Positions 1 through 6,939 of a stretch of 7,260 nt of DNA are shown one piece after another. The position numbers and the translations under genes were made by a program. Source of the DNA: DATGMB01 sp035293845 (GTDB taxonomy: Bacteria > Acidobacteriota > Terriglobia > Bryobacterales > Bryobacteraceae). Below the pieces are notes generated by a model, which worked only from the letters and a program-made list of their open reading frames with translations, searched no databases and had not been told where the DNA came from. The stretch covers positions 1 to 7,260 of the forward strand of contig DATGMB010000231.1 of assembly GCA_035293845.1 (NCBI GenBank), in the 5' to 3' direction. Every line of letters begins with the position of its first letter. Positions within the stretch are counted from its first letter, which is position 1.

Positions 1-14
1 GCGCGAGCCTCGTG

Positions 15-20
15 TAAACT
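15..20 (+). promoter_or_regulatory. Candidate -10 box upstream of plsY
   Basis: The sequence TGTAAACT (13-20) holds a TAAACT hexamer that resembles a sigma-70 -10 box (TATAAT). It lies 22 bases before the plsY start codon. Any -35 box would fall before the window begins, so it cannot be checked. If transcription starts near base 27, the leader is only about 16 bases and would begin at or inside the GGAG (27-30) that might serve as the ribosome binding site. This tension keeps confidence low. Confidence 0.3.
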
Positions 21-42
21 AGCTTCGGAGCCCTTCCTAACA

Positions 43-648
43 ATGATCGCGCTTTCTGTTTTGCCGATCGCGTACCTGCTCGGCGCGATCCCGTTCGGTT
101 ACCTGCTGGTCCGCCTGACCACCGGGGCGGACGTGCGGGCGTCCGGCAGCGGCAATATCGGCGCCACCAATGTCTGGCGGACGACCAGCCGCGCGGCGGG
201 TCTGGTCACCCTGGCGCTCGATACCGGCAAGGGATTTCTCGCGGTCTGGATCGCGGGGCGGATTACGGAAGGGAGCCCCGTCTGGATGAGCGCGGCGGCG
301 TTGGCGGTAATGGCCGGGCATGCGTACCCGGCATTTCTGAAATTCCGCGGCGGCAAGGCCGTGGCGAGCTTTCTGGGCGCGTTCCTGTGCCTGGCGCCGC
401 TGGCGGTGGCGGCGATCGTCGTGGTGTTCGTGGCGGTGGTGGCGTGGACGCGCCACATCTCGATGGGATCGATCGTCGGGGCGGCGGTGTTCCCGCTGGC
501 GGTCTGGCTGATCCAGCAGGCGCCGTGGCCGGTCGTGGCGGCTTCGGTCCTTGGCGGAGCGTTCATCATCTACAAACACAAGAGCAACCTGGCGAGGCTG
601 CGGGCCGGCACCGAGAGCGTCTTTTCGCTGGGAGCGCCCAAGCGTTGA
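43..648 (+). CDS. plsY: Glycerol-3-phosphate acyltransferase PlsY
   Basis: An integral inner-membrane enzyme that transfers an acyl group from acyl-phosphate to the sn-1 position of glycerol-3-phosphate, giving lysophosphatidic acid, the first committed step of bacterial phospholipid synthesis. The 201-residue length is normal for the family. All three PlsY motifs are visible: GSGNIGATNVWR at residues 35-46, GHAYPAF...GGK at 92-105 (the glycine-rich, phosphate-binding type loop) and HKSNLARLRAGTE at 179-191. Between them lie hydrophobic stretches consistent with a multi-pass protein (about 3-25, 53-73, 84-98, 110-135, 140-175). The ATG start gives a complete N-terminal membrane segment, with GGAG 12 bases upstream as a poor Shine-Dalgarno. 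The stop overlaps the start of gpsA, whose product makes the substrate used here, so the two are almost certainly co-transcribed. Confidence 0.96.
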   Translation: MIALSVLPIAYLLGAIPFGYLLVRLTTGADVRASGSGNIGATNVWRTTSRAAGLVTLALDTGKGFLAVWIAGRITEGSPVWMSAAALAVMAGHAYPAFLKFRGGKAVASFLGAFLCLAPLAVAAIVVVFVAVVAWTRHISMGSIVGAAVFPLAVWLIQQAPWPVVAASVLGGAFIIYKHKSNLARLRAGTESVFSLGAPKR

Positions 649-1646
649 ACAGCACGCTGGCGATTATCGGCGCAGGGAGTTGGGGCACGGCGCTGAGTGT
701 GGTCTTAGCCCCGCGCTTTCCGCGGGTGCGGATGTGGGTCCACGGGCCGGACCTGGCAGCGCGCATGTGCGCTTCCCGCGAAAATGACACTTACCTGCCC
801 GGATTCCGGATTCCGGCCAACGTGGAGATCACGGCCGATCTCGAAGCCGCGCTCGATTCCGCCGCGATCGTTCTCAGCGTGATGCCCTCGCACCTGGTGC
901 GCGAGATGTACCAGCGGATGCTCCCGCTGCTCGATGGGTCGATGCTCTTCGTGAGCGCCACCAAAGGTCTGGAGAACGGGACGCTGCTGCGGGTCTCGGA
1001 GGTCATTCGCGAGGTGCTGGCGGCGCGCTTTGCGGCGCGCGTGGCCGTGATTTCGGGCCCGACCTTTGCGCGGGAAGTGGCGCGGGGGGATCCGACCGCG
1101 CTGGTTGCAGCATCCGCGGATCCGTCCGCGGCGGCGGCGGTGCAGGCCGCGTTTTCCGGTCCTACGTTCCGGCTGTACACGAGCGCGGACCCGGTGGGGG
1201 TGGAAATCGGCGGGGCGATCAAGAACGTGGTCGCGATCGGCGCCGGAGTGCTGCACGGCATGGGCTTGGGACACAACGCCACGGCCGCGCTCATCACGCG
1301 GGGCCTTGCGGAGATCACCCGCCTGGCCGTCGCGATGGGCGGTAAGCCCTTGACACTGGCCGGCTTAGCCGGTCTCGGGGACCTCGTGCTGACGTGCACC
1401 GGGGAGTTGAGCCGGAACCGTTCGGTGGGGGTAGAACTGGCTCGGGGGCGGAAACTCGAGGAGATCGTCGGCTCCATGCAGATGGTCGCCGAGGGGATCA
1501 AAACTACGAGCGCGGCGGTCGACCTGGCGCGGCGATATTCCGTCGAAATGCCCATCTCCGGGCAGATGTTTCAGATGCTACACTTCGGGGTATCACCGCG
1601 CGAGGCGATCCAACGCTTGATGGAACGTTCGTTAAAGGGGGAATAG
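645..1646 (+). CDS. gpsA: NAD(P)-dependent glycerol-3-phosphate dehydrogenase GpsA
   Basis: A cytoplasmic enzyme that reduces dihydroxyacetone phosphate to sn-glycerol-3-phosphate, the substrate of the neighbouring PlsY. From the TTG start the protein has 333 residues, the usual size. The N-terminal Rossmann dinucleotide loop GAGSWG is at residues 9-14. SATKGLE (104-110) carries a conserved lysine. SGPTFAREVA (137-146) matches the family's SGPSFA-EVA motif. GGAIKNVVAIGAG (189-201) holds the probable catalytic Lys193, and GHNATAALITRGL (209-221) and GLGDLVLTCTGELSRNRSVG (243-262) are C-terminal domain signatures. The frame is open back to base 387, but everything before 645 is out-of-frame plsY. 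The TTG is chosen because it places the Rossmann strand at the correct distance from the N terminus and overlaps the plsY stop as TTGA. GGGAG at 630-634, ten bases upstream, can act as Shine-Dalgarno. Confidence 0.96.
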   Translation: MNSTLAIIGAGSWGTALSVVLAPRFPRVRMWVHGPDLAARMCASRENDTYLPGFRIPANVEITADLEAALDSAAIVLSVMPSHLVREMYQRMLPLLDGSMLFVSATKGLENGTLLRVSEVIREVLAARFAARVAVISGPTFAREVARGDPTALVAASADPSAAAAVQAAFSGPTFRLYTSADPVGVEIGGAIKNVVAIGAGVLHGMGLGHNATAALITRGLAEITRLAVAMGGKPLTLAGLAGLGDLVLTCTGELSRNRSVGVELARGRKLEEIVGSMQMVAEGIKTTSAAVDLARRYSVEMPISGQMFQMLHFGVSPREAIQRLMERSLKGE

Positions 1647-1661
1647 CGCGGCCTTTTTTTT
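1634..1661 (+). terminator. Weak candidate intrinsic terminator after gpsA
   Basis: A run of eight T (1654-1661) directly follows a GGCC. AAAGG (1634-1638) can pair with CCTTT (1652-1656), leaving a 13-base loop. The stem is short and includes the first T residues, so this is a poor terminator on paper. The T tract nevertheless stands out in such GC-rich sequence, and it falls at the junction between the lipid pair and the sigma-factor cluster. It may lower read-through, or it may be a chance tract. Confidence 0.3.
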
Positions 1662-1682
1662 CACGGCGGATCGCAACCTCGG

Positions 1683-2288
1683 ATGGAGCAACGGGTTAAC
1701 AAGGATATGGCGGGAGCCTCCGTGGCTCTGGATTACGACGCCGAGCTGATGCTTCGGGTCAAAGAGGGCGATGGCGCGAGTTTTGCCATGCTGCTCGAAA
1801 AGCATCGCTCGCCCGTGGTGCATTTTCTCTACCGGATGGTCCAGAACCAGGCGGTTGCCGAGGAACTGGCGCAGGAGGTGTTCCTACGCGTATACCGGTC
1901 GCGCGGGACGTACGAGCCGACCGCGAAATTCACCACCTGGTTGTTTCGTATTGCGACCCACCTGGCGCTGAATGCGCTGCGGGACGGACGGCACGAGCGG
2001 CAGCAGGAGCGGCTGGACGACGATTCTTCGGATCAGCCGGTACGGCAAGTGCCGGATGGCCGCCCCTCGGTGGAACAGCATATGGTGTATCAGGCGAAAA
2101 TGGAAGAGGTCCGAAAGGCCATCGCCATGCTGCCGGAAAAACAGCGGGCAGCCGTGCTGATGCACAAATACCAGGAGATGGAATACACGCAGATCGCGAA
2201 AGTGCTGAATTGTTCGGAATCTGCGGTAAAGTCTTTGCTATTCCGGGCGTACGAGACGCTGCGCGCCCGGCTGGCCCATATGGCCTAG
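1683..2288 (+). CDS. ECF-type RNA polymerase sigma factor
   Basis: A sigma-70 family factor of the extracytoplasmic-function type, which directs RNA polymerase to a dedicated promoter set. From ATG 1683 it has 201 residues. Region 2 spans about residues 20-105: ELAQEVFLRVYR (61-72) is the region 2.2 core-binding helix, and KFTTWLFRIATHLALNALRD (82-101) is regions 2.3-2.4, which melt and read the -10. An acidic, variable linker follows (about 106-135). Region 4 spans about 138-196, with a helix-turn-helix (YTQIAKVLNCSESAVKSLLFRA, split around residue 176) for the -35. There is no region 1.1 or 3. Neither the start at 1683 nor the in-frame ATG at 1707 has a convincing Shine-Dalgarno, so the start is uncertain by 8 residues. 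A zinc-finger anti-sigma gene follows after 10 bases, the standard arrangement for controlling an ECF factor. Confidence 0.94.
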   Translation: MEQRVNKDMAGASVALDYDAELMLRVKEGDGASFAMLLEKHRSPVVHFLYRMVQNQAVAEELAQEVFLRVYRSRGTYEPTAKFTTWLFRIATHLALNALRDGRHERQQERLDDDSSDQPVRQVPDGRPSVEQHMVYQAKMEEVRKAIAMLPEKQRAAVLMHKYQEMEYTQIAKVLNCSESAVKSLLFRAYETLRARLAHMA

Positions 2289-2298
2289 GGGAGAAGAG

Positions 2299-2793
2299 AT
2301 GAAGTGTCCAAGCCAAAATCCGGAGAACGTGGATCTCTTACTGGCGCACGCTTCGCGGAACCTGGACGCTGAACGCGCCGCGGTGCTCGAACAACACATG
2401 GCCGGCTGCCCCGCCTGCCGCGAGTACGCGGCGGCGCAATTCGCGGTCTGGGAGGCGCTGGATGCCTGGGAAGCGCCGGAGGTTTCGGCAGGGTTCGACC
2501 GCCGGCTTTATGAGCGGATCGAGCGGGAATCCGGCTGGCTGGAGAGGCTGATGCGTCCGCTGCGCACGATCCTGGCCGGGCGCCTCGTGCCCGCGGCCGC
2601 GGCGGCCGGTCTGCTGATCGCGACCGGCATCTGGCTGGAATATCCGAACCGGGCGCCTGCGGTGCACCCGCCCGAATCGGCGCAGGTGGAGGCGCTGCCG
2701 CCGGACCAGGCAGCCACCGCCCTGCAGCAGATCCAGGCCATGCAGGAATTCAGCCGCATGATGCATTCCGATCCCGGCGACCCGCGAATGTAG
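2299..2793 (+). CDS. Membrane-anchored zinc-finger anti-sigma factor
   Basis: A probable inner-membrane anti-sigma factor that holds the preceding sigma factor inactive. Of its 164 residues, the N terminus carries a ZAS/zf-HC2 type site: His33-x3-Cys37-x2-Cys40 (HMAGCPAC), with Cys3 available as the fourth ligand. Such domains bind ECF sigma factors and sometimes respond to redox. An amphipathic stretch (about 41-90) leads to a single membrane segment at about 96-113 (LVPAAAAAGLLIATGIWL), then a periplasmic tail of about 50 residues rich in Pro, Gln and Met. The tail is short and shows no recognisable sensor domain. The purine-rich GGGGAGAAGAG between the sigma stop and this ATG is a good Shine-Dalgarno and fixes the start. 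The family assignment is firm. The identity of its partner is inferred from the 10-base gap to the sigma gene. Confidence 0.88.
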   Translation: MKCPSQNPENVDLLLAHASRNLDAERAAVLEQHMAGCPACREYAAAQFAVWEALDAWEAPEVSAGFDRRLYERIERESGWLERLMRPLRTILAGRLVPAAAAAGLLIATGIWLEYPNRAPAVHPPESAQVEALPPDQAATALQQIQAMQEFSRMMHSDPGDPRM

Positions 2794-2824
2794 CCCGGCG
2801 GATAGAGCCCCGGCAGAGACAACC

Positions 2825-3424
2825 ATGATTCGCGCATTTCAACTGGGGATGCTGTTGCTGGCGTCGGTGGGAATCTCCGCCGCGGCGCAGAAGAACCCGA
2901 AGCCGGCGCCGGCGCCGAAACCGCCGGCCGCGCGGCCCGCCAACCCGCCGCGAGATGGTGGCGGCGCTCCGCGGAATGCGGGAGCGCCCAAGCCGTCAGT
3001 CCGGCCGGGTCCGCCGCTCAGCAATCCAGCCAACCCGGTGAGCCGGCTCTATCGCATGACGCCCGAGCAGCGCGAGCAGGCGCTCGAAAAGCTGCCTCCG
3101 GCCATGCAGGAGCAATTCCGCAAAGCCCTCGACCGGTTCGACCGGATGACGCCGGAGGAGCAGCAGGCACAACTCAAGCGCGGCGACCGGTTTGCAGCCC
3201 TGCCGCGGGAAAAACAGGAGGCGTTCCTGCAGGCGATGCGGACCCTGAACCAGATGGACCCGGAGCGGCGGCGGCCGATTGCAATGACGCTGCGGCGGCT
3301 CGAGACGATGCCGGACGCGCAGCGCCGTCAGCTGCTGAACAGCGAAGAGTTGCGAAGCCAGTTTACGCCCGAAGAGTTGAAGGTCCTTTCGGATCTTTCG
3401 GTCGTCATGCTGCCGCCGATGTAG
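2825..3424 (+). CDS. Secreted DUF3106 domain protein
   Basis: A 199-residue protein with a clear signal peptide (residues 1 to about 21, ending ISAAA before QK). A disordered spacer rich in Pro, Ala and Gly follows (about 24-72), then a highly charged helical domain (about 74-190). That domain resembles DUF3106, built of units starting with M-(T/D)-P-E: RMTPEQRE at 77, RMTPEEQQ at 107, QMDPERRR at 143 and, more weakly, FTPEEL at 180. These are interleaved with LP-x-x(-M)-Q/K-x-x-F segments (LPPAMQEQF, LPREKQEAF). It should be periplasmic. The biochemical role of DUF3106 is not known to me. It lies 31 bases after the anti-sigma gene, and similar proteins sit beside sigma-factor genes in other bacteria, so a role in sensing or as a target of the sigma pathway is plausible but inferred. 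No strong Shine-Dalgarno precedes the ATG. Confidence 0.8.
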   Translation: MIRAFQLGMLLLASVGISAAAQKNPKPAPAPKPPAARPANPPRDGGGAPRNAGAPKPSVRPGPPLSNPANPVSRLYRMTPEQREQALEKLPPAMQEQFRKALDRFDRMTPEEQQAQLKRGDRFAALPREKQEAFLQAMRTLNQMDPERRRPIAMTLRRLETMPDAQRRQLLNSEELRSQFTPEELKVLSDLSVVMLPPM

Positions 3425-3432
3425 GCCGGGGG

Positions 3433-3464
3433 CCGCGGTCGTCGCGGTGGGTTTTCGACCGCGG
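3433..3464 (+). terminator. GC-rich hairpin closing the sigma operon
   Basis: CCGCGGTCG (3433-3441) is perfectly complementary to CGACCGCGG (3456-3464), a 9-bp stem with a 14-base loop that contains TTTT. It begins 8 bases after the stop of the DUF3106 gene. An alternative pairing of GTCGTCGC (3438-3445) with the GCGACGGC just past the first stem is also possible, with one G-U pair. There is no T tract after the stem, so this is not a textbook intrinsic terminator. It could be a U-less terminator or an mRNA 3'-end stabiliser. Confidence 0.5.
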
Positions 3465-3526
3465 GCGGCGACGGCAGCTTCTGTGCTCCAAGTCCCGCTC
3501 GGCGTGCCGGGTTTACTTTTTATATC

Positions 3527-3555
3527 TTGCCTTTGCTGCGGAAGTCTGGTACTTT
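3527..3555 (+). promoter_or_regulatory. Candidate sigma-70 promoter of the DksA-like gene
   Basis: TTGCCT (3527-3532) and TACTTT (3550-3555) are separated by exactly 17 bases, and the second hexamer is preceded by TGG, giving an extended -10 (TGnTAC). The surrounding 50 bases are much richer in T than the flanking DNA. Transcription starting near 3562 would leave a leader of about 28 bases containing the GGAGGG ribosome binding site. The hexamers match consensus only moderately (4/6 and 3/6). Confidence 0.5.
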
Positions 3556-3580
3556 TCCTGAGTTTATTTTGCACCGGAAC

Positions 3581-3586
3581 GGAGGG
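3581..3586 (+). promoter_or_regulatory. Ribosome binding site that sets the DksA-like start
   Basis: GGAGGG lies three bases before the ATG at 3590. It is the strongest Shine-Dalgarno in the window. It decides between this ATG and the longer in-frame reading that would begin with a TTG at 3527, which is part of the promoter instead. Confidence 0.75.
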
Positions 3587-3589
3587 AAT

Positions 3590-3991
3590 ATGCAGAGATC
3601 GGAAGCGGACAACCAGGACCTCTATCGCCGGATGCTCGAGGAGAAGCGTGCCGAATTGCTCGCCAGCCTCGGCGCGAAGTTCGATACCATGGCAGGCCTC
3701 GGCCGTGTGGCGGAAGACGACCAGGCGCAGATTTCCCACGACGAGTTCATCTCGCTGCGGCTGAATAGCCTGGATTACGCGCAGTTGCGCCTGATCGAGG
3801 AGGCGCTCGACCGCCTTGCGTCGGGCGATTACGGCATCTGCCTGGCCTGCGAGCAGCCCATCCCGGCCAAACGCCTGCGCGCGGTCTGCTGGGCGCGGTA
3901 TTGCGTGGCGTGCCAGGATACGCTCGGGCGGATGATGGACGAAGAACGCGCGGAACACGAGCGGACGGCGCCGGTCGTGCGGCCGGTCTGA
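3590..3991 (+). CDS. TraR/DksA-family zinc-finger regulator
   Basis: A small cytoplasmic protein of the DksA/TraR family, members of which enter the secondary channel of RNA polymerase and alter initiation, often together with ppGpp. It has 133 residues, a little shorter than E. coli DksA (151). Residues 7-35 and 52-77 should form the two arms of the coiled coil. The turn carries AEDDQA (41-46), at the place of DksA's acidic tip DPADRA. The C-terminal zinc finger is Cys84-x2-Cys87-x17-Cys105-x2-Cys108, in GICLACEQPIP and YCVACQ. An extra Cys100 stands where the family usually has Pro before the conserved Trp/aliphatic position. It is flanked by its own promoter and intergenic sequence, so it is probably monocistronic. 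Whether it acts as a true DksA or as a shorter paralogue cannot be told from sequence. Confidence 0.92.
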   Translation: MQRSEADNQDLYRRMLEEKRAELLASLGAKFDTMAGLGRVAEDDQAQISHDEFISLRLNSLDYAQLRLIEEALDRLASGDYGICLACEQPIPAKRLRAVCWARYCVACQDTLGRMMDEERAEHERTAPVVRPV

Positions 3992-4036
3992 CGCCCGGAA
4001 ACTCGGTCTCCGCCCCGGCCGTCTAAATTTCATAGG

Positions 4037-4054
4037 CGTCCGGTACACGTCCGG
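4037..4054 (+). repeat. Tandem CGTCCGG direct repeats
   Basis: CGTCCGG occurs at 4037-4043 and 4048-4054, 11 bases apart (about one helical turn), with a related CGTCCCGG at 4067-4074. They sit in the 138-base gap between the DksA-like gene and the transporter, upstream of the candidate transporter promoter. They could be operator half-sites, though in GC-rich DNA a chance origin is quite possible. Confidence 0.3.
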
Positions 4055-4078
4055 CGCCCGAACGACCGTCCCGGCCAT

Positions 4079-4106
4079 TCAATCCCCAGCCCGCCCGTGC
4101 TACGCT
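4079..4106 (+). promoter_or_regulatory. Candidate promoter of the peptide transporter
   Basis: TACGCT (4101-4106) is preceded by TGC, an extended -10 of the same TGnTAC form as the DksA-like promoter. A weak -35, TTCAAT (4079-4084), is 16 bases upstream. Transcription near 4113 would leave a leader of about 17 bases before the ATG at 4130, which fits the lack of any Shine-Dalgarno there. Confidence 0.35.
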
Positions 4107-4129
4107 GGCCGTGCCGGATTTTCATCACG

Positions 4130-5599
<1,470 letters not shown>

Positions 5600-5604
5600 G
5601 CGCT

Positions 5605-5952
5605 TCAGGATGCCGCGCGCACGTCGCGGATGACGGATGTCGTGACCGGATCCGCGGAGGACCGCGCGAACTCGAGGCGCATGCCGCGGCCGATGTAGCC
5701 GGTCTTGATCATGGAACCGCCCCACGTGGAGCCGTGAATCGTGATGAGCGTCGGCTCGGGGCAGAAGACCGGATGGCCGGAAATCAGCGCCCGGCCGCGG
5801 CCCTGATAGCGGATGGTGTAGGAGCGGTTTTCGGTCTCGACCTCCAGCACCGTGCCGGGCGGCACGTCTCCCAAATGCACGCCACCATCGATCTCGGAGC
5901 GGACAATCGACCGGTTGATGGCGGCATCGAGGTGCGGGTTGGGCCGGAACAT
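5605..5952 (-). CDS. Conserved-looking hypothetical protein, 115 residues
   Basis: I do not recognise this protein. It has no signal peptide, membrane segment or cysteine motif and should be cytoplasmic. The composition is that of a small beta-rich fold: alternating stretches such as TVLEVETENRSYTIRYQ (34-50), ALISGHPVF (55-63) and LITIHGSTWGG (69-79), with glycines at the turns and a basic GYIGRGMRLEF (85-95) near the end. It is judged real because it fills the only gap between the transporter and the tRNA, has an ordinary composition, and the opposite strand has no credible gene there. The reverse strand shows TAAGCT (complement of 5961-5966) just upstream of the ATG, so the transcript may be nearly leaderless. 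No Shine-Dalgarno is visible. It converges on the transporter with five bases between stops. Confidence 0.75.
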   Translation of the reverse strand: MFRPNPHLDAAINRSIVRSEIDGGVHLGDVPPGTVLEVETENRSYTIRYQGRGRALISGHPVFCPEPTLITIHGSTWGGSMIKTGYIGRGMRLEFARSSADPVTTSVIRDVRAAS

Positions 5953-6025
5953 CTGGTTTCAGCTTACGCGATCGGCGGACCTTGCGGATAGGGGCCGTTC
6001 CGGCCCGGCGGACGGTTGTAAACGG

Positions 6026-6056
6026 CTGACTTTGGGGCGGGTTCTCGTGTTACAGT
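6026..6056 (+). promoter_or_regulatory. Candidate promoter of tRNA-Glu
   Basis: TACAGT (6051-6056) preceded by TGT is an extended -10. CTGACT (6026-6031), with a TGAC core, is a plausible -35 at a long 19-base spacing. Transcription near 6063 would leave a 5' leader of about 24 bases for RNase P to remove. Confidence 0.5.
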
Positions 6057-6086
6057 AGAAGAGTTCGCCCGCACCCGGCTGCTTCA

Positions 6087-6164
6087 GTCCCCATCGTCTA
6101 GCCCGGCCTAGGACATCGCCCTTTCACGGCGGTAACGGGGGTTCGAATCCCCCTGGGGACGCCA
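6087..6164 (+). tRNA. tRNA-Glu, anticodon TTC
   Basis: A complete cloverleaf can be drawn. The acceptor GTCCCCA (6087-6093) pairs with TGGGGAC (6154-6160), followed by discriminator G and an encoded CCA (6162-6164). The D arm lies in GTCTAG...CTAGGAC (6096-6114). The anticodon stem TCGCC/GGCGG (6116-6120 and 6128-6132, one G-U pair) closes the loop CTTTCAC with anticodon TTC at 6123-6125. A 4-base variable loop follows, then the T stem GGGGG/CCCCC around TTCGAAT (6142-6148). The sequence closely matches bacterial tRNA-Glu as I remember it from E. coli. The encoded CCA implies no need for CCA addition. Confidence 0.98.
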
Positions 6165-6204
6165 TCTTGCCTCCGGGCGCCTGGGCTTGGCTCTACGCCA
6201 ATTC

Positions 6205-6218
6205 CGGGGGCAACCCCG
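6205..6218 (+). other. Hairpin with GCAA tetraloop after tRNA-Glu
   Basis: CGGGG (6205-6209) and CCCCG (6214-6218) enclose GCAA, a GNRA-type tetraloop, 40 bases downstream of the tRNA. It could stabilise the 3' end of the tRNA precursor or act as part of its terminator. No T tract follows. Confidence 0.35.
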
Positions 6219-6235
6219 ATCCCAAGAATAGTTAA

Positions 6236-6780
6236 GCACAGAGCACCTGCACGCGCTGGCTGATGCGCGAAATCGATGCGGCCCGCCTCTGGCTCCGCGC
6301 TGCGCAAAACGAGCCAGTACACCTACCCGGATAGCCAGCAACCCCACCCCGAAAGGCGCGCCACGGCGATCCGGATCTACCATCCGGCTGAGGGCCCATA
6401 CTCCCGTCGAGATCCAGGAGATCATCAATGCGATGCGGTCGACCGCGTACGCGCAGCGCGCGGCGGCGCTGACCACCGGACCGGCCATCGCGGTGCGCGG
6501 GTCCGATGCCCAGGTTGCGCTCACGGACTGGCTGATGCACGAACTGGATCGGCGAGTTCCGGAAGGCGCCGGAGATGAATATCTGGGGCCGGCGCCCGAC
6601 GGCGAAGCGGTGCGGACGTTCTTCCGGCCAAACTGGAAGAGCGAGGATTTTCAGAGCGCTGTGGAGCGGGTGCGCCAGACGACCGGAGTTCATCGCATCC
6701 TCTTCTGTCAGCGGGCCGGCGCCATCGTGATCCGTGGAGCCGCGGATCAGGTCGCGACCGCAGCTACCGTGCTGCGATGA
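6236..6780 (+). pseudogene. Frameshifted remnant of a secretin-N-like repeat protein
   Basis: Coding signal runs through three frames without a valid start. First, around 6251-6283, reads TRWLMREIDAA. Second, about 6312-6395, reads SQYTYPD...AIRIYHPAEG. Third, from about 6397 to the TGA at 6778-6780, reads AHTPVEIQEIINAMRS... and continues for about 127 codons. Joined, they form a repeating unit: a linker ending in a short strand (AIRIYH / AVRTFF), then x-Q-x-(I/V)-x-x-x-R-x-T, then A-I-x-(V/I)-R-G-x-x-x-Q-V-A, then W-L-M-x-E-(L/I)-D. The third-frame part contains two such units, which align without gaps over about 42 residues with 11 identities. The R-G-x-x-x-Q-V-A...L-D ending resembles secretin N-type (KH-like) domains of envelope proteins. 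The last unit lacks its terminal L-D. The native function is unknown. An ATG at 6433 could start a 115-residue protein, but it would cut into a repeat. Confidence 0.6.
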
Positions 6781-6849
6781 AGCCCGGCGAAGTCGGCAGA
6801 CGAAATGTCGGCATGGCCGGCACGCCACCAAATCATCGTCACACGCGAT

Positions 6850-6883
6850 GGACACGATCTCGCGATAGTGTCCGTCACGGACA
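6850..6883. repeat. Overlapping inverted repeats sharing an arm
   Basis: GGACAC (6850-6855) is complementary to GTGTCC (6868-6873). That second arm overlaps TGTCCG (6869-6874), which is complementary to CGGACA (6878-6883) across TCA. The two hairpins cannot form together. There is no gene here and no downstream T tract. It might be an operator, an end of a lost mobile element, or a switchable RNA fold. Confidence 0.5.
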
Positions 6884-6939
6884 GATTTACCCGGTAAGAC
6901 CCGCCTAAATTCCGCAGCCGCAGGCGCGAAGCTTGTTAA

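Noticed and set aside
387..644. N-terminal extension of gpsA to an upstream GTG
   Set aside because: These codons are the plsY gene read in another frame (GGGGDRRG-type composition). The Rossmann fold starts right after the TTG at 645.
2996..4078. Long minus-strand open frame of 360 codons
   Set aside because: It lies opposite the DUF3106 and DksA-like genes and has the Arg/His/Pro-rich composition of an antisense shadow in GC-rich DNA.
6098..6322. Minus-strand open frame containing GIRTPVTAVKGRCPRP
   Set aside because: This is the well-known false peptide made by translating the antisense strand of tRNA-Glu. It has no independent support.
6087..6780. Integrative element inserted at tRNA-Glu
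   Set aside because: No integrase gene and no second copy of the tRNA 3' end are present in the window. Only a decayed gene follows.
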